From Vogesella fluminis (GTDB lineage: Bacteria > Pseudomonadota > Gammaproteobacteria > Burkholderiales > Chromobacteriaceae), in contig NZ_BMYP01000004.1 in NCBI RefSeq assembly GCF_014652335.1, positions 54,778-118,777 of the forward strand: a DNA stretch of 64,000 nucleotides, read 5' to 3'. The translations under genes were made by a program, and so were the position numbers. The notes beneath the pieces were generated by a model that had not been told where the DNA came from, did no database searches, and worked only from the letters and a program-made list of their open reading frames with translations. Positions 28,808 to 39,332 of this stretch are shown here, in pieces (within the stretch, counting starts at the first letter, position 1; each line of letters opens with the position of its first letter).

Positions 28808-29277
28808 GCGCGCCGCACGCCACCACCATCTGGGTCGACGCCGACGCCTGTCCGGCGGTGATCAAGGACATCCTGTTCCGCGCTGCCGATCGCACCGCCA
28901 CCCGCACCGTGCTGGTCGCCAACCAGCTGCTGCGCGTGCCGCCGTCGCCGCACATCCGCGCGCAGCAGGTGCCGGCCGGCTTCGACGTCGCCGACAACCA
29001 CATCGCGCAGCAGGCGCAGCCGGGCGATATCGTGGTGACGGCGGACATCCCGCTGGCGGCGCAGGTGGTGGCCAAGGGTGCGCTGGCGCTCAATCCGCGC
29101 GGCGAGCTGTACAGCGACGCCACCATCCGCGAGGCGCTGACGCTGCGCAATTTCATGACCGAGCTGCGCGACAGCGGCGTGCAGACCGGCGGCCCGGCGG
29201 CGTTCAGCCAGCGCGACCGCCAGGCATTCGCCGCGCAGCTGGACAGGCTGCTGCAAAGGTTGGCCGCAAGGCGCTAG
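28804..29277 (+). CDS. UPF0178/DUF188 family protein (YaiI/YqxD)
   Basis: This 157-residue protein starts [17 protein letters not shown] after a short leader and contains [21 protein letters not shown], the family hallmarks. The pattern of conserved acidic residues ([21 protein letters not shown]) recalls PIN-like nucleases, but the function is not established. Its ATG overlaps the tyrA stop. The last codons (RLAARR) are formed by an exact copy of the dispersed repeat at 29256-29269. The TAG stop overlaps the stop of the convergent gene. Confidence 0.88.
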   Translation: MSAPHATTIWVDADACPAVIKDILFRAADRTATRTVLVANQLLRVPPSPHIRAQQVPAGFDVADNHIAQQAQPGDIVVTADIPLAAQVVAKGALALNPRGELYSDATIREALTLRNFMTELRDSGVQTGGPAAFSQRDRQAFAAQLDRLLQRLAARR

Positions 29278-29693
29278 CCACCGCTGGCGCGAATCACGCT
29301 TTCCTTGTCCGCCGGCAGCCAGCCGGCCGGTTTCAGGATCTTGCCGTCTTCGCGGCGCACCACCTTGCCGTCCACGCACTTGGCCAGGTTGGCGGCATGG
29401 ATGGCGGCGAACATCTGCTCCAGCGGCAGCCCCTGCGACAACAGCAGGCCGATCAGCACATTGAGCACATCCACGCCCTCGGCCGCCAGTTCGGCGCGCA
29501 GTCGTGTCTGTTCCGCTGGCGCGGCCTGCTGGATGCGCTGGTAGTCCTGCAGCGCGACGGAAAACTCCTGCCACTCTTCCTGCAGCATGGTTTGCCACAT
29601 CGCGAGGGCGGCGGTGTCGAATTGCGGCGTGGCCGGCGGGTTCATGTCGAAACGCGCCATGAAGTCGCGGCGCAGGGTGAACGGATTGCTCAT
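29274..29693 (-). CDS. MazG-like/phosphoribosyl-ATP pyrophosphohydrolase-like NTP pyrophosphohydrolase
   Basis: This protein of about 139 residues has the all-alpha NTP-pyrophosphohydrolase pattern: an EEWQEF helix (metal-binding EExxE) and [18 protein letters not shown] (E..D) later. The tail [21 protein letters not shown] matches a subgroup related to HisE/MazG and phage-like dCTP or dUTP pyrophosphatases. It probably hydrolyses a nucleoside triphosphate, house-cleaning style; the substrate is unknown. The ATG at 29693 ([10 protein letters not shown]) is chosen by homology. It converges with the YaiI-type gene, sharing the four bases CTAG as overlapping stop codons. Confidence 0.75.
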   Translation of the reverse strand: MSNPFTLRRDFMARFDMNPPATPQFDTAALAMWQTMLQEEWQEFSVALQDYQRIQQAAPAEQTRLRAELAAEGVDVLNVLIGLLLSQGLPLEQMFAAIHAANLAKCVDGKVVRREDGKILKPAGWLPADKESVIRASGG

Positions 29694-29732
29694 TTTGTGT
29701 TTCTCTATGTGTGGCATGCGACGGGCGTGCAA

Positions 29733-29757
29733 AAGGCCGCTATATGGCAGCGGCCTT
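29733..29757 (-). terminator. Terminator of aroA
   Basis: AAGGCCGCT and AGCGGCCTT arms flank a short loop, followed on the reverse strand by TTTT. It lies just after the aroA stop and before the pyrophosphohydrolase start. Confidence 0.8.
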
Positions 29758-29774
29758 GTCGTGGCTGGCAGGGG

Positions 29775-31067
29775 TCAGTTGGCGGCCAGCTTGCCCAGTA
29801 CCTCGAAGTAGTCCGGGAAGGTCTTGGCCACGCACTTCGGGTCGTTGATGATCACCGGGGTGCCGAGCAGGGCCACCAGCGAGAAGCACATCGCCATGCG
29901 GTGGTCGTCGTAGGTGTCGATCTCGGCATTGGCGGTCAGCTGCGCCGGCGGCGTCACGCTGATGCTGTCCTGCGTTTCCACCACCGTGGCGCCGACCTTG
30001 CGCAATTCGGTGGCCATCGCCGCCAGGCGGTCGGTTTCCTTCACGCGCCAGCTTTCCACGTTGCGGATGGTGGTGGTGCCGTTGGCGGCCAGCGCGGCCA
30101 CCGCGATGGTCATCGCCGCGTCCGGGATATGGTTCAGATCCACGTCGATGGCCTGCAGGCCGCCTTGCGGCGCGCGCGCCTCGATCCAGTTGTCGCCGAT
30201 GCTGATCTCGGCGCCCATCAGCGCCAGCGCGTCGGCGAATTTCACGTCGCCCTGGATGCTGCTGCGGCCAACCCCTTCCACCCGTACCGGGCCACCGGCC
30301 AGGGCGCCTGCCGCCAGGAAATAGGACGCGCTGGAGGCGTCGCCCTCGACGTGGATTTCGCCCGGCGACTGGTAACGCTGGCCGGCGGTGATGCTGAAGC
30401 GCTGCCAGCCGTCGCGCTGCACGGTCACGCCGAAGCGCGCCATCAGGTTGAGGGTGATCTCGATATAGGGCTTGGAAATCAGCTCGCCCACCACCTCGAT
30501 GGTGACGCTCTCGCCGGTCAGCGGCAGCGCCATCAAGAGCGCGGTCAGGAACTGGCTGGAGACATTGCCCTTCACCGGAATCACCTTGCCGCTGTTGACG
30601 ACTGCCGGCTTGATCTGCAGCGGCGGGTAGCCGTCGTTGCCGAGGTAATCGATGTCGGCGCCGGCCACGCGCAGCGCGTCGACCAGGTCGCCGATCGGGC
30701 GTTCGTGCATGCGCGCCACGCCGTGCAGGTGGTAGTGGCCCTGCATCAGCGCCAGCGCGGCGGTCAGCGGGCGGAAGGCGGTGCCGGCGTTGCCCAGGAA
30801 CAGGTCGGCGTCCTTCACCGCGAAGGCGCCGCCGGTGCCGTGCACCAGAAAATCGCGGCTGTCGCCTTGCTGTTCCACGTTCACGCCCAGCGTGGCGAGG
30901 GCCTCCAGCATGCGGCGGATGTCGTCGGAATCGAGCAGCTCGCGCACCAGGGTGCTGCCGTCCGCCAGCGCGGCCAGCAGTAGGGTGCGGTTGGAAATGC
31001 TCTTCGAGCCGGGCAGTTTGACGGTGCCGGCGAGGCGGGGAATCGGGTGCAGCGTGAGTTGTTCCAT
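29775..31067 (-). CDS. aroA: 3-phosphoshikimate 1-carboxyvinyltransferase (EPSP synthase)
   Basis: AroA joins phosphoenolpyruvate to shikimate-3-phosphate in aromatic amino acid synthesis. The 430-residue protein has [18 protein letters not shown] at the N-terminus, [14 protein letters not shown], and [17 protein letters not shown] text (YDDHRMAM) near the C-terminus, all substrate-binding signatures. GNAGTA with Ala rather than the resistant-type residues suggests a class I enzyme. The ATG at 31067 (MEQLTLHPI) is favoured over an upstream extension that lacks similarity. It is divergent from cmk, whereas in many relatives it is codirectional. Confidence 0.95.
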   Translation of the reverse strand: MEQLTLHPIPRLAGTVKLPGSKSISNRTLLLAALADGSTLVRELLDSDDIRRMLEALATLGVNVEQQGDSRDFLVHGTGGAFAVKDADLFLGNAGTAFRPLTAALALMQGHYHLHGVARMHERPIGDLVDALRVAGADIDYLGNDGYPPLQIKPAVVNSGKVIPVKGNVSSQFLTALLMALPLTGESVTIEVVGELISKPYIEITLNLMARFGVTVQRDGWQRFSITAGQRYQSPGEIHVEGDASSASYFLAAGALAGGPVRVEGVGRSSIQGDVKFADALALMGAEISIGDNWIEARAPQGGLQAIDVDLNHIPDAAMTIAVAALAANGTTTIRNVESWRVKETDRLAAMATELRKVGATVVETQDSISVTPPAQLTANAEIDTYDDHRMAMCFSLVALLGTPVIINDPKCVAKTFPDYFEVLGKLAAN

Positions 31068-31254
31068 GGCGGTCTTGTTCGTTGATTCTGTTCGGGGTGC
31101 GGCGCTGGCCGCAGTCTGCGCCGGTCGCGCGCGTGGCGTGCCGGCATCGGGTGATCTCTGTACCGACTGTACCGTTATTGTGCATTGCCGCGCAAACATC
31201 CGCTGTGGCGGCGGCTGCGTTACAATATCGGGTTTTCAGTCAGGCTTTACTGTC

Positions 31255-31914
31255 ATGCCCATGCTCCGACCCGTTATTACCATCGATGGCCCGTCCGCGT
31301 CCGGCAAGGGCACCGTGGCGGCGCTCGTTGCCCGCGAACTGGGTTTCCATTATCTCGATTCCGGCGCGCTGTACCGCCTGGCCGCGCTGTACGCGCTGCG
31401 CGAGGGGGTGAGCTGGGAGGATGAAAACCAGGTCGCCAGGTTGGCCGCACAGCTGCCGGCGGCCTTTACCGACGACAAGGCGTGGCTGGATGGCCACGAC
31501 GTCAGCGCCGCGATCCGCGCCGAGGATATCGGCATGGGCGCCTCCAGAATCGCCGCGCTGCCGAGTGTGCGCGCCGCGCTGCTCGAGCGCCAGCGTGCCT
31601 ACCAGCAGACGCCGGGGCTGGTGGCCGACGGCCGCGACATGGGCTCGGTGGTGTTCCCGCGTGCCGAGCTCAAGGTTTTCCTGACTGCCAGCGCCGAAGA
31701 ACGTGCCGCGCGGCGCTATAAGCAGTTGATCGCAAAAGGGGAATCTGCTAATCTCCTTCAGATTCAGCAGGATATTTGTGATCGTGACGCGCGCGACGCG
31801 GCACGGAGCGTTGCCCCGTTGAGACAAGAACCGGATGCCCGTTTGCTGGATACCTCCGCCCTGACCATTGACCAGGCGGTCAATCAGGTGCTGCAGTGGT
31901 TTCGCGAACGATAA
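31255..31914 (+). CDS. cmk: Cytidylate kinase
   Basis: This kinase phosphorylates CMP and dCMP with ATP. The 219-residue protein has the P-loop GPSASGKGT near the start, LDSGALYRL, and [13 protein letters not shown], all typical. ATG 31255 and ATG 31261 are both possible; the first is given. A TACAAT word at 31221-31226 may be the -10 element. It lies upstream of rpsA as in most proteobacteria. A near copy of the dispersed repeat (31438-31449) lies inside. Confidence 0.95.
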   Translation: MPMLRPVITIDGPSASGKGTVAALVARELGFHYLDSGALYRLAALYALREGVSWEDENQVARLAAQLPAAFTDDKAWLDGHDVSAAIRAEDIGMGASRIAALPSVRAALLERQRAYQQTPGLVADGRDMGSVVFPRAELKVFLTASAEERAARRYKQLIAKGESANLLQIQQDICDRDARDAARSVAPLRQEPDARLLDTSALTIDQAVNQVLQWFRER

Positions 31915-32021
31915 AGGCGCCCGGTTGTTCATTTTTGTAGCACGCTGCTTCGGTTTCCTTGCACCGGCAGCCCCCAAACCTGACCCTGCGTGACGCAAGG
32001 CATGCAACAAGAGTAAATCTG

Positions 32022-33722
32022 ATGACTAACCTCGTAATGGATAGCTTCGCCGCCCTGTTTGAAGAGAGCCTGGCTCTGCAAGAAATGCGCGCCGGTGAAG
32101 TAATCACTGCTGAAGTCGTGTCCATCGACTCCAACTTCGTTACCGTTAACGCCGGTCTGAAGTCCGAGTCCCTGATCCCTGTTGAAGAATTCAAGGGTGA
32201 CAATGGCCAGGTTGAAGTGGCAATCGGCGATTTCGTCACCGTTGCCATCGACTCCCTGGAAAACGGCTTTGGCGAAACCAAGCTGTCCCGCGAAAAAGCC
32301 AAGCGTCTGGCTGCGTGGATTGACCTGGAAGAGGCTCTGGAAGCTGGCAAGATCCTGTCTGGCGTGATCAGCGGCAAAGTCAAGGGTGGCCTGACCGTCA
32401 TGGTTAACGGCATCCGCGCCTTCCTGCCGGGTTCGCTGGTGGATGTACGCCCGGTGAAAGACACCACTCCTTACGAAGGTAAGGAAGTTGAGTTCAAGGT
32501 TATCAAGCTGGATCGCAAGCGCAACAACGTGGTTGTTTCGCGCCGTGCGGTTCTGGAAGAAACCCTGGGCGAAGAGCGCAAGGCACTGCTGGAAACCCTG
32601 CGCGAAGGCCTGGTGGTCAAGGGTATCGTCAAGAACATCACCGACTACGGTGCGTTCGTTGACCTGGGCGGTATCGATGGCCTGCTGCACATCACCGACC
32701 TGGCATGGCGCCGTGTCAAGCACCCGTCCGAAGTTCTGGCCGTTGGTGACGAAGTGGAAGCCAAGGTTCTCAAGTTCGACCAGGACAAGAACCGCGTTTC
32801 GCTGGGTCTCAAGCAGCTGGGCGAAGATCCGTGGGTGGGCCTGTCCCGCCGTTACCCTGCCGGCACCCGCCTGTTCGGCAAGGTAACCAATCTGACCGAC
32901 TACGGTGGCTTTGTTGAAATCGAACAGGGTATCGAAGGTCTGGTTCACGTGTCCGAAATGGACTGGACCAACAAGAACGTACACCCATCCAAGGTAGTTC
33001 AGGTGGGCGACGAAGTTGAAGTCATGATCCTCGAGATCGACGAAGACCGTCGTCGTATCAGCCTGGGCATGAAGCAGTGCCAGGCCAACCCATGGAACGC
33101 CTTCGCTGACGACTTCAAGAAGGGTGACAAGATCAAGGGCGCCATCAAGTCGATTACCGACTTCGGCGTGTTCGTTGGTCTGCCAGGCGGCATCGACGGC
33201 CTGGTTCACCTGTCCGACCTGTCCTGGAACGAGACCGGCGAAGAAGCCGTTCGCCGCTTCAAGAAGGGCGACGAAGTTGACGCTGTGGTTATGTCCATCG
33301 ACGTTGAGAAAGAGCGCATCTCCCTCGGCATCAAGCAGCTGGAAGGCGATCCGTTCAACAACTACGTTGCCATGAACGACAAGGGCGCGCTGGTCAAGGG
33401 CGTGGTGAAGTCTGCTGACGCCAAGGGCGCCGTAATCCAGCTGGATGGCGACGTCGAAGGCTACCTGCGCGCTTCCGAAGTGTCGCGTGACCGCGTTGAA
33501 GACATCCGCACCCACGTCAAAGAGGGTGATGAGGTTGAAGCTGTGATCATCGCCGTTGACCGCAAGGCCCGCTCCATCAGCCTGTCGATCAAGGCGAAGG
33601 ACATGCAGGAAGAGAAAGCGGCCCTGGGCGCGATCTCCGCTGATGCCAGCGCGAACGTGTCGGCCGGTACTACCAGCCTGGGCGCCCTGCTCAAGGCCAA
33701 ACTGTCCGGCGGCAACGAATAA
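32022..33722 (+). CDS. rpsA: 30S ribosomal protein S1
   Basis: S1 helps messenger RNA bind the small subunit. The 566-residue protein has six S1 (OB-fold) repeats; repeated GxVxxITDFGxFVxLxxxxGLxHxSxL text is easy to see ([74 protein letters not shown]). Codon use is more biased than in neighbours (GTT, GGT and AAG rich), as expected for a highly expressed gene. The ATG at 32022 follows AAGAG; ATG 32037 is a second option. The 107-base leader may carry its known autoregulation. It is followed by ihfB. Confidence 0.97.
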   Translation: MTNLVMDSFAALFEESLALQEMRAGEVITAEVVSIDSNFVTVNAGLKSESLIPVEEFKGDNGQVEVAIGDFVTVAIDSLENGFGETKLSREKAKRLAAWIDLEEALEAGKILSGVISGKVKGGLTVMVNGIRAFLPGSLVDVRPVKDTTPYEGKEVEFKVIKLDRKRNNVVVSRRAVLEETLGEERKALLETLREGLVVKGIVKNITDYGAFVDLGGIDGLLHITDLAWRRVKHPSEVLAVGDEVEAKVLKFDQDKNRVSLGLKQLGEDPWVGLSRRYPAGTRLFGKVTNLTDYGGFVEIEQGIEGLVHVSEMDWTNKNVHPSKVVQVGDEVEVMILEIDEDRRRISLGMKQCQANPWNAFADDFKKGDKIKGAIKSITDFGVFVGLPGGIDGLVHLSDLSWNETGEEAVRRFKKGDEVDAVVMSIDVEKERISLGIKQLEGDPFNNYVAMNDKGALVKGVVKSADAKGAVIQLDGDVEGYLRASEVSRDRVEDIRTHVKEGDEVEAVIIAVDRKARSISLSIKAKDMQEEKAALGAISADASANVSAGTTSLGALLKAKLSGGNE

Positions 33723-33731
33723 GTGATGGAT

Positions 33732-34028
33732 ATGACCAAATCTGAGCTTATTGCGAGGCTTGCCGAGCGTTATCCTCAGTTGGTCGCCAAAGATGCTGAG
33801 CTGGCCGTCAAAACCATTCTGGATGCGATGGCCGGCAGCCTGGCAAAAGGGCAGCGAATCGAGATTCGCGGCTTCGGTAGCTTCGATCTGAACTACCGTC
33901 CGCCGCGGGTTGGCCGCAACCCCAAGTCCGGCTCCAGCGTTGTCGTTCCTGAGAAATACGTGCCTCACTTCAAGGCAGGCAAAGAGCTGCGCGAACGCGT
34001 GGATCTTGCCCCAGGGGCTTCCGAGTAA
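33732..34028 (+). CDS. ihfB: Integration host factor beta subunit
   Basis: This is the DNA-bending nucleoid protein subunit, 98 residues from [17 protein letters not shown]. The family core [28 protein letters not shown] contains the beta-arm with the intercalating proline. The start at 33732 is chosen by comparison with E. coli IHF-beta (MTKSEL); ATG 33726 is also in frame. It lies nine bases after rpsA, the usual rpsA-ihfB arrangement, and is followed by a strong terminator. The RVGRNP codons include a partial match to the dispersed repeat core. Confidence 0.96.
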   Translation: MTKSELIARLAERYPQLVAKDAELAVKTILDAMAGSLAKGQRIEIRGFGSFDLNYRPPRVGRNPKSGSSVVVPEKYVPHFKAGKELRERVDLAPGASE

Positions 34029-34050
34029 GCGTCCGATGTGCCTGTCTGCA

Positions 34051-34081
34051 AAACGCTGCGGTTTACCGCAGCGTTTTTTTA
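34051..34081 (+). terminator. Rho-independent terminator after ihfB
   Basis: AAACGCTGCGG and CCGCAGCGTTT form an 11-bp stem with a TTTA loop, followed by a run of T residues. Confidence 0.95.
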
Positions 34082-34154
34082 TTCCGCTTCCGGCTTGGGG
34101 GGGCGCACGCTTTCGTTTAAACTTGCCATAATTTTTGCCTAGGCCGGAGTCGTT

Positions 34155-34448
34155 ATGCGTTACCTCGTTCGCTTGCTGGAGCTGGTGCTGCTGGTGCTGC
34201 TGGTGGCGGTAACCGTGCAGAACAGTGCCATCGTCGAGTTCAAGCTGTTTTTCGGGCAAAGCTGGAATGCGCCGCTGATCCTGCTGTTGCTGGTGTTCTT
34301 TGTTGCCGGCGTGCTGATTGCGATGCTGGCCACCTTTACCTATTCCCTGCGTGTCCGTCGCGAGCTGTCGCAGCTCAAGAAGGAATTGCGCTCCAGACAG
34401 GCCAGCAGCCGGGTCACCAAAGACCCGAGCGACGCACTGGCTGACTGA
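34155..34448 (+). CDS. lapA: Lipopolysaccharide assembly protein A (DUF1049)
   Basis: This 97-residue inner-membrane protein has two hydrophobic helices (LLELVLLVLLVAVTVQNSAIV and LILLLLVFFVAGVLIAMLATF) and a basic, coiled-coil-like tail (RRELSQLKKELRSRQ). VQNSAIVEFKLFFGQ is the family signature. LapA works with LapB to control LpxC turnover and LPS assembly. GGAG precedes the ATG. It is immediately upstream of lapB. Confidence 0.93.
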   Translation: MRYLVRLLELVLLVLLVAVTVQNSAIVEFKLFFGQSWNAPLILLLLVFFVAGVLIAMLATFTYSLRVRRELSQLKKELRSRQASSRVTKDPSDALAD

Positions 34449-34492
34449 TTTGCTTCTGCCGTTTGCCGGCATTCCCGTACCGAGGTTGGATT

Positions 34493-35656
34493 TTGGATAT
34501 TGATCTGTGGTGGCTGTTGCTGTTCCCGGCATTTTTCGGTCTGGGCTGGCTGGCTGCGCGCGTCGACATGCGCGCCGTACTGAAACAGGCGCGCGAAGTG
34601 CCGGCTGGTTTTTACAAGGGGCTGGACGCGCTGGTCGATGACAGGACCGATGTCGCCGCCCGCTCGCTGGCGGAAGTGGCACGCGCCCATCCACAGGCGC
34701 TGGAAGTGCAGCTGAGCCTGGGCAAGCTGTACCGCCGCCGCGGCGAGAACGACCGCGCCATCCGCCTGCACCAGCAGGTGCTGGAGCAGCCCGACCTCAG
34801 CAACGAGCAAAAGGCGCTGGTGCGTTTCGAGCTGTCGCAGGACTTTCACAAGGCCGGGCTGGTCGATCGGGCCGAGGAAATCCTGGTCAAGCTGCTGCCC
34901 AGCCAGACCATGGGCCGCGCCGCGCGCGAGCAGCTGCTGAGCATCTACCAGCAGGACCGCGACTGGGAGAAGGCGGTCGCCACCGCGCGCGAGCTGCGCA
35001 GCGACGCCCACTCCTTCCAGCACGAAGTGGCGCAGTTTTTCTGCGAGCTGGCGCAGGGCGCGCTCTACCAGTCCGACTACGACAAGGCGCGACGCTACGT
35101 GCAGGAAGCGTTTGCCGCCAACCGCAAGTGCGTGCGCGCCAGCATCCTGCTCGGTGACATCGAGGTCGCCACCGGCCAGCCGGACGCCGCCATCGCCGCG
35201 TGGCAGGCGATCGAGAAGCAGAACTACGAATACCTGGCGATGGCCGCCGAGCGCCTGTTCGACGCCTACGAGTCGCTGGGCAAGGCGGCGGAAGGCATTG
35301 CGCTGCTGCGCGGCTACCAGCGCACCTTTTCGCAGCTGGAACTGACCGACCTGCTGTACCAGAAGGTGGCCACCTACGAAGGCGAGGCCAAGGCGCTGGA
35401 GGCGGTGCGCGAAGCGGTGCACGCGCGGCCGAACCTGCTCGGCGTCTACCGCTTGGTGGAAGCGCAGATGGACGAACTGAGCCCGGAAGGGCGCATGGAT
35501 GCCGAAGTGGCACGCGCACTGATCATGAAGCATGCGCAGCGCCTGACCGTGCATCGCTGCAAACGCTGCAATTTCCGCTCGCGGGCCTTCTTCTGGCACT
35601 GCCCGGCCTGCGGCGAGTGGGAGAGCTTCACCCCCAACCGCTCGGAAACCCATTGA
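34493..35656 (+). CDS. lapB: Lipopolysaccharide assembly protein B (TPR and rubredoxin-like)
   Basis: LapB is a membrane-anchored TPR protein that presents LpxC to FtsH and balances LPS synthesis. The 387-residue product has an N-terminal anchor ([19 protein letters not shown]), TPR repeats from about 45 to 330, and a C-terminal zinc knuckle CKRC...CPACGEW. No ATG fits; the start is probably TTG at 34493, with GAGG seven bases upstream, giving almost the E. coli length. A TTG at 34463 is the other option. The gene lies 44 bases after lapA and 26 before pyrF. Confidence 0.92.
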   Translation: MDIDLWWLLLFPAFFGLGWLAARVDMRAVLKQAREVPAGFYKGLDALVDDRTDVAARSLAEVARAHPQALEVQLSLGKLYRRRGENDRAIRLHQQVLEQPDLSNEQKALVRFELSQDFHKAGLVDRAEEILVKLLPSQTMGRAAREQLLSIYQQDRDWEKAVATARELRSDAHSFQHEVAQFFCELAQGALYQSDYDKARRYVQEAFAANRKCVRASILLGDIEVATGQPDAAIAAWQAIEKQNYEYLAMAAERLFDAYESLGKAAEGIALLRGYQRTFSQLELTDLLYQKVATYEGEAKALEAVREAVHARPNLLGVYRLVEAQMDELSPEGRMDAEVARALIMKHAQRLTVHRCKRCNFRSRAFFWHCPACGEWESFTPNRSETH

Positions 35657-35682
35657 TTTCAAGCATTGAAGACTGGAACGAC

Positions 35683-36429
35683 ATGAATCCCCTGATGGCG
35701 CCTGGCCTTGCGGCCAACGTTACCTCGCCGGTGCTGGTGGCACTGGATTTTGCCACCGCCGATGCCGCGCTGGCCTTTGCCTCCCGTCTTGACCCGCTGC
35801 AGTGCCGGCTGAAGGTCGGCAAGGAGCTGTTTACCGCCGCCGGCCCGCAGCTGCTGCAACAGTTGCAGGCGCGCGGCTTCCAGGTATTCCTGGACCTGAA
35901 ATTCCACGACATTCCCAATACCGTGGCCCACGCCTGCAAGATGGCGGCCGAAGCCGGGGTGTGGATGGTCAACGTGCACGCCTCCGGCGGCCGCCGCATG
36001 ATGACCGCCGCCGCCGAGGCGCTGGCGCAGTACAGCCAGCGCCCGCTGCTGATCGCGGTCACGGTGCTGACCAGCATGGAGGCCAGCGATCTGGCCGAGA
36101 TCGGTATCACCGTGCCGCCGCAGGAGCAGGTGCTGCGCCTGGCGCGGCTGACGCGCGACAGCGGCCTGGACGGCGTGGTGTGCTCGGCACAGGAAGCGCC
36201 GCTGCTGAAGGCCGAGCTGGGCCGCGACTTCAAGCTGGTGACGCCGGGTATCCGCCTCGCCGACAGCGCCGCCGACGACCAGCGCCGGGTGATGACGCCG
36301 GTGGCCGCGCTGCAGGCCGGCGCCGACTACCTGGTGATCGGCCGTCCGATCACCCAGGCCGCCGATCCGCTGGCCGCGCTGGCCGCGATCAACGCCGACA
36401 TTCAATCCTACCGGGCGACACAAGCATGA
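35683..36429 (+). CDS. pyrF: Orotidine 5'-phosphate decarboxylase
   Basis: PyrF makes UMP, the last step of de novo pyrimidine synthesis. The 248-residue protein has LVALDF near the start, the catalytic [13 protein letters not shown] (Lys-Asp-x-x-x-Asp type), and TPGIRL and LVIGRPIT near the end. This is the small bacterial (type 1) enzyme. The stop overlaps the ugd start (ATGA). A near copy of the dispersed repeat in its G form lies at codons 9-13 (35707-35720). Confidence 0.95.
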   Translation: MNPLMAPGLAANVTSPVLVALDFATADAALAFASRLDPLQCRLKVGKELFTAAGPQLLQQLQARGFQVFLDLKFHDIPNTVAHACKMAAEAGVWMVNVHASGGRRMMTAAAEALAQYSQRPLLIAVTVLTSMEASDLAEIGITVPPQEQVLRLARLTRDSGLDGVVCSAQEAPLLKAELGRDFKLVTPGIRLADSAADDQRRVMTPVAALQAGADYLVIGRPITQAADPLAALAAINADIQSYRATQA

Positions 36430-37745
36430 ACATCACCGTAATCGGATCGGGCTATGTCGGCCTGGTCACCGGCACCTGCCTCGCCGAAGTGGGCAACCAC
36501 GTACTGTGCCTGGACGTGGATCCGGCCAAGATCGCCATGCTGCAGGCTGGCGGCATCCCGATCTACGAGCCGGGGCTGGAGGAGATGGTCAAGCGCAACG
36601 TTGCCGCCGGCCGCCTCAGCTTCACCACCGACGTGGCCGCGTCGGTGGCGTTTGGCGACATCCAGTTCATCGCCGTCGGCACGCCGCCGGACGAGGACGG
36701 CTCCGCCGACCTGCAGTACGTGCTGGCTGCCGCGCGCAATATCGGCCAGCACATGAACGGTTACAAGGTCATCGTCGACAAGTCGACGGTGCCGGTCGGC
36801 ACCGCCGACAAGGTCAACGCCGCGATCGCGGCAACGTTGGCCGCACGCGATACCAGCATCGACTACAGCGTGGTGTCCAATCCGGAATTCCTGAAAGAGG
36901 GCGCCGCGATCGAGGACTTCATGAAGCCGGACCGCATCGTGGTCGGTGCCGGGGACGAGCGTGCCATCGACATGATGCGCCGCCTGTACGCACCGTTCCA
37001 GCGCAACCACGAGCGCATCCTGTTCATGGACGTGCGCTCCGCCGAGCTGACCAAGTACGCCGCCAACGCGATGCTGGCGACCCGCATCTCGTTCATGAAT
37101 GAGCTGGCCAACCTGGCGGAAACGCTGGGCGTCGACATCGAGCTGGTGCGCAAGGGCATCGGCTCCGATCCGCGCATCGGTTACCACTTCCTGTATCCGG
37201 GTACCGGCTACGGCGGTTCCTGCTTCCCGAAAGACGTGAAGGCGCTGGTGGCTACCGGCCGCGACAACGGCCACGCGATGCGCGTGCTGACCGCGGTGGA
37301 AGCCGCCAACGATGCGCAGAAGCTGCGGCTGGTGGAAAAAGTGGTCGCCAGGTTCGGCGCCGACCTGAGCGGTCGCCGTTTCGCACTGTGGGGCCTCGCG
37401 TTCAAGCCGAACACCGACGACATGCGCGAGGCGCCGAGCCGCGTGATCGTCGACGAGCTGACCCGTCGCGGCGCGCAAGTGCTCGCCTTCGATCCGGTGG
37501 CGATGCACGAAGCGTCGCGCACCATGGCCGACATCGCCGGTTTTAGCTTCGCCGACGACATGATGAGCCCGTTGCATGGCGCCGATGCGCTGCTGATCGC
37601 CACCGAATGGAAGGCGTTCCGCAGCCCGGACTTTGCCGAACTGAAACGCCTGCTGCAGCAGCCGCTGATTTTCGACGGCCGCAATATGTACGATCCGGCC
37701 TGGCTGCGCGCGCAGGGCTTCGAATACCACGCCATCGGCCGTTGA
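36426..37745 (+). CDS. ugd: UDP-glucose 6-dehydrogenase
   Basis: This enzyme oxidises UDP-glucose to UDP-glucuronate, a precursor of capsule, exopolysaccharide or LPS sugars (for example aminoarabinose). The 439-residue protein has the NAD motif [10 protein letters not shown] near the start, [12 protein letters not shown], and the catalytic Cys266 in [10 protein letters not shown]. The C-terminal domain ([13 protein letters not shown]) is complete. It overlaps pyrF by four bases and is followed seven bases later by the heptose kinase gene, so this is a surface-carbohydrate stretch. A G-form repeat copy lies at 36833-36845. Confidence 0.95.
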   Translation: MNITVIGSGYVGLVTGTCLAEVGNHVLCLDVDPAKIAMLQAGGIPIYEPGLEEMVKRNVAAGRLSFTTDVAASVAFGDIQFIAVGTPPDEDGSADLQYVLAAARNIGQHMNGYKVIVDKSTVPVGTADKVNAAIAATLAARDTSIDYSVVSNPEFLKEGAAIEDFMKPDRIVVGAGDERAIDMMRRLYAPFQRNHERILFMDVRSAELTKYAANAMLATRISFMNELANLAETLGVDIELVRKGIGSDPRIGYHFLYPGTGYGGSCFPKDVKALVATGRDNGHAMRVLTAVEAANDAQKLRLVEKVVARFGADLSGRRFALWGLAFKPNTDDMREAPSRVIVDELTRRGAQVLAFDPVAMHEASRTMADIAGFSFADDMMSPLHGADALLIATEWKAFRSPDFAELKRLLQQPLIFDGRNMYDPAWLRAQGFEYHAIGR

Positions 37746-37752
37746 GGTGAGC

Positions 37753-38715
37753 ATGAACCTGTTGAACACGCTGGGCCTCGCGCCCGCAACGTTGGCCGCA
37801 CAGCTGGCTGCAGCCAAGGTCTTGGTAGTCGGCGACGTGATGCTGGACCGCTACTGGTTCGGCGATGTCAGCCGCATTTCGCCGGAGGCGCCGGTGCCGG
37901 TGGCCAGGATCAGCCGCATGGAAGAGCGCGCCGGCGGTGCGGCCAACGTGGCACGCAATATCGCCAGCCTTGGCGGCCGGGCCACCATCCTGTCGGTGGT
38001 CGGCGACGACGAGGCCGCGACCGCGCTGGAGCGGCTGCTGGCAGCCGATGGCATCCGCGCTTCGCTCAAGCGTGATGCCGGCATCGCCACCACGGTGAAA
38101 CTGCGCGTCGTGGCGCGGCAGCAGCAGCTGATCCGCCTCGATTTCGAGGACGCGCCCAGCCATGAAATCCTCGCCGACAAGCTGGACGAGTACGCCGCCA
38201 TCGTCGCCGAACACGACGTGGTGATCCTGTCCGACTACGGCAAGGGCGGCCTGACCCACGTCGCGCGCATGATCGAGCTGGCGCGCGCTGCAGGCAAGCC
38301 GGTGCTGATCGACCCGAAAGGCGACGACTACAGCAAGTACGCCGGCGCCACGCTGCTGACGCCGAACCGCAGCGAGTTCAAGCAGGTGGCCGGCAGCTGG
38401 CAGAACGAGGCGCAGCTCAGCGCCAAGGCCGAAGCCTTGCGCGGCGAGCTGAACCTCGACGCCTTGCTGGTGACGCGTAGCGAAGAGGGCATGACGCTGT
38501 ACCGTGCCGATGGCGCGGTGCACGAGCCGACGCTGGCGCAGGAGGTGTACGACGTGTCCGGTGCCGGCGATACCGTGATCGGCACCCTGGGCCTGATGTT
38601 GGCCGCAGGCCTGCCGCTGCCGCTGGCGATGCGGCTGGCCAATGCCGCCGCCGGCATCGTGGTGGCCAAGCTGGGCACCGCGGTGTGCCATCAGCGCGAA
38701 CTGTTTGCACTGTGA
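37753..38715 (+). CDS. hldA: D-glycero-beta-D-manno-heptose-7-phosphate kinase (RfaE domain I)
   Basis: This PfkB-family kinase acts in ADP-heptose synthesis for the LPS inner core. The 320-residue protein has VVGDVMLDRYWFGDVSRISPEAPVPV at the N-terminus, the GGAANVARNIASLGG motif, and DVSGAGDTVIGTL with the catalytic Asp. Only the kinase domain is present; the nucleotidyltransferase half of HldE is absent, so a separate hldC-type gene should exist elsewhere. GAGG precedes the ATG at 37753. A G-form repeat copy lies at 37788-37800. Confidence 0.93.
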   Translation: MNLLNTLGLAPATLAAQLAAAKVLVVGDVMLDRYWFGDVSRISPEAPVPVARISRMEERAGGAANVARNIASLGGRATILSVVGDDEAATALERLLAADGIRASLKRDAGIATTVKLRVVARQQQLIRLDFEDAPSHEILADKLDEYAAIVAEHDVVILSDYGKGGLTHVARMIELARAAGKPVLIDPKGDDYSKYAGATLLTPNRSEFKQVAGSWQNEAQLSAKAEALRGELNLDALLVTRSEEGMTLYRADGAVHEPTLAQEVYDVSGAGDTVIGTLGLMLAAGLPLPLAMRLANAAAGIVVAKLGTAVCHQRELFAL

Positions 38716-38732
38716 TTCAAGGCGAGGCGGCG

Positions 38733-39314
38733 ATGACGGACTGGGCGGCGCAGGTACTGCAGTTCTGGTTTGACGGCACGGACGACGCGCAGCTGGCCGC
38801 GAGCCGCAGCGCCTGGTTCCGCAAGGATGCCGCCTTCGACGACGCCATCCGCCAGCGTTTCCTGCCGCTGTGGCAGCGCGTCGCCGACGGCGAGCTGCTG
38901 CCGGATGCGGCCGACGCGCACGCGGTGCTGGCGTGGCTGATCGTGGCCGACCAGTTCTCGCGCAACCTGTTCCGCGGCCAGGCGCAGGCGTTCGCGCTGG
39001 ATGCGGCGGCGCGGACGGTGGCCAAAGCGGCGCTGGCCAGCGGGCTGGAGCAGCAATTGCCGCCGGTGGCGCGCTGGTTCTTCTACCTGCCGCTGGAGCA
39101 CAGCGAAGTGCTGGCCGACCAGGATGAATCCATCCGCAGCTTCGACAGCCTGCCGCCGGACAGCCCGGAGCGCGCCGGTGTCGTCGACTACGCCGAAAAG
39201 CATCGGGCCATCATCGCCCGCTTTGGCCGTTTTCCCCACCGCAATGCCGCGCTGGGGCGCCCCTCTACCGCGGACGAGCTGCAGTTTCTGGCGCAGCCGG
39301 GCAGCTCGTTCTGA
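38733..39314 (+). CDS. DUF924 family protein
   Basis: This is a 193-residue all-helical protein. VLQFWFDGTDDAQLAAS, WFRKDAAFDDAIRQRF, IVADQFSRNLFRG and RWFFYLPLEHSE are signatures of DUF924, which has a TPR-like fold and no established function. The position between two heptose genes may be incidental. The start MTDWAAQ follows GAGG. Sequence HRAIIARFGRFPHRNAALGR at the end fits the family. Confidence 0.85.
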   Translation: MTDWAAQVLQFWFDGTDDAQLAASRSAWFRKDAAFDDAIRQRFLPLWQRVADGELLPDAADAHAVLAWLIVADQFSRNLFRGQAQAFALDAAARTVAKAALASGLEQQLPPVARWFFYLPLEHSEVLADQDESIRSFDSLPPDSPERAGVVDYAEKHRAIIARFGRFPHRNAALGRPSTADELQFLAQPGSSF

Positions 39315-39332
39315 CTTCCTAAAGGAAATGCT

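Noticed and set aside
33909..33918. GGTTGGCCGC in ihfB as a further copy of the uptake-like word.
   Set aside because: The codons encode the highly conserved RVGRNP of IHF/HU proteins, so protein constraint explains the match; it was not counted.
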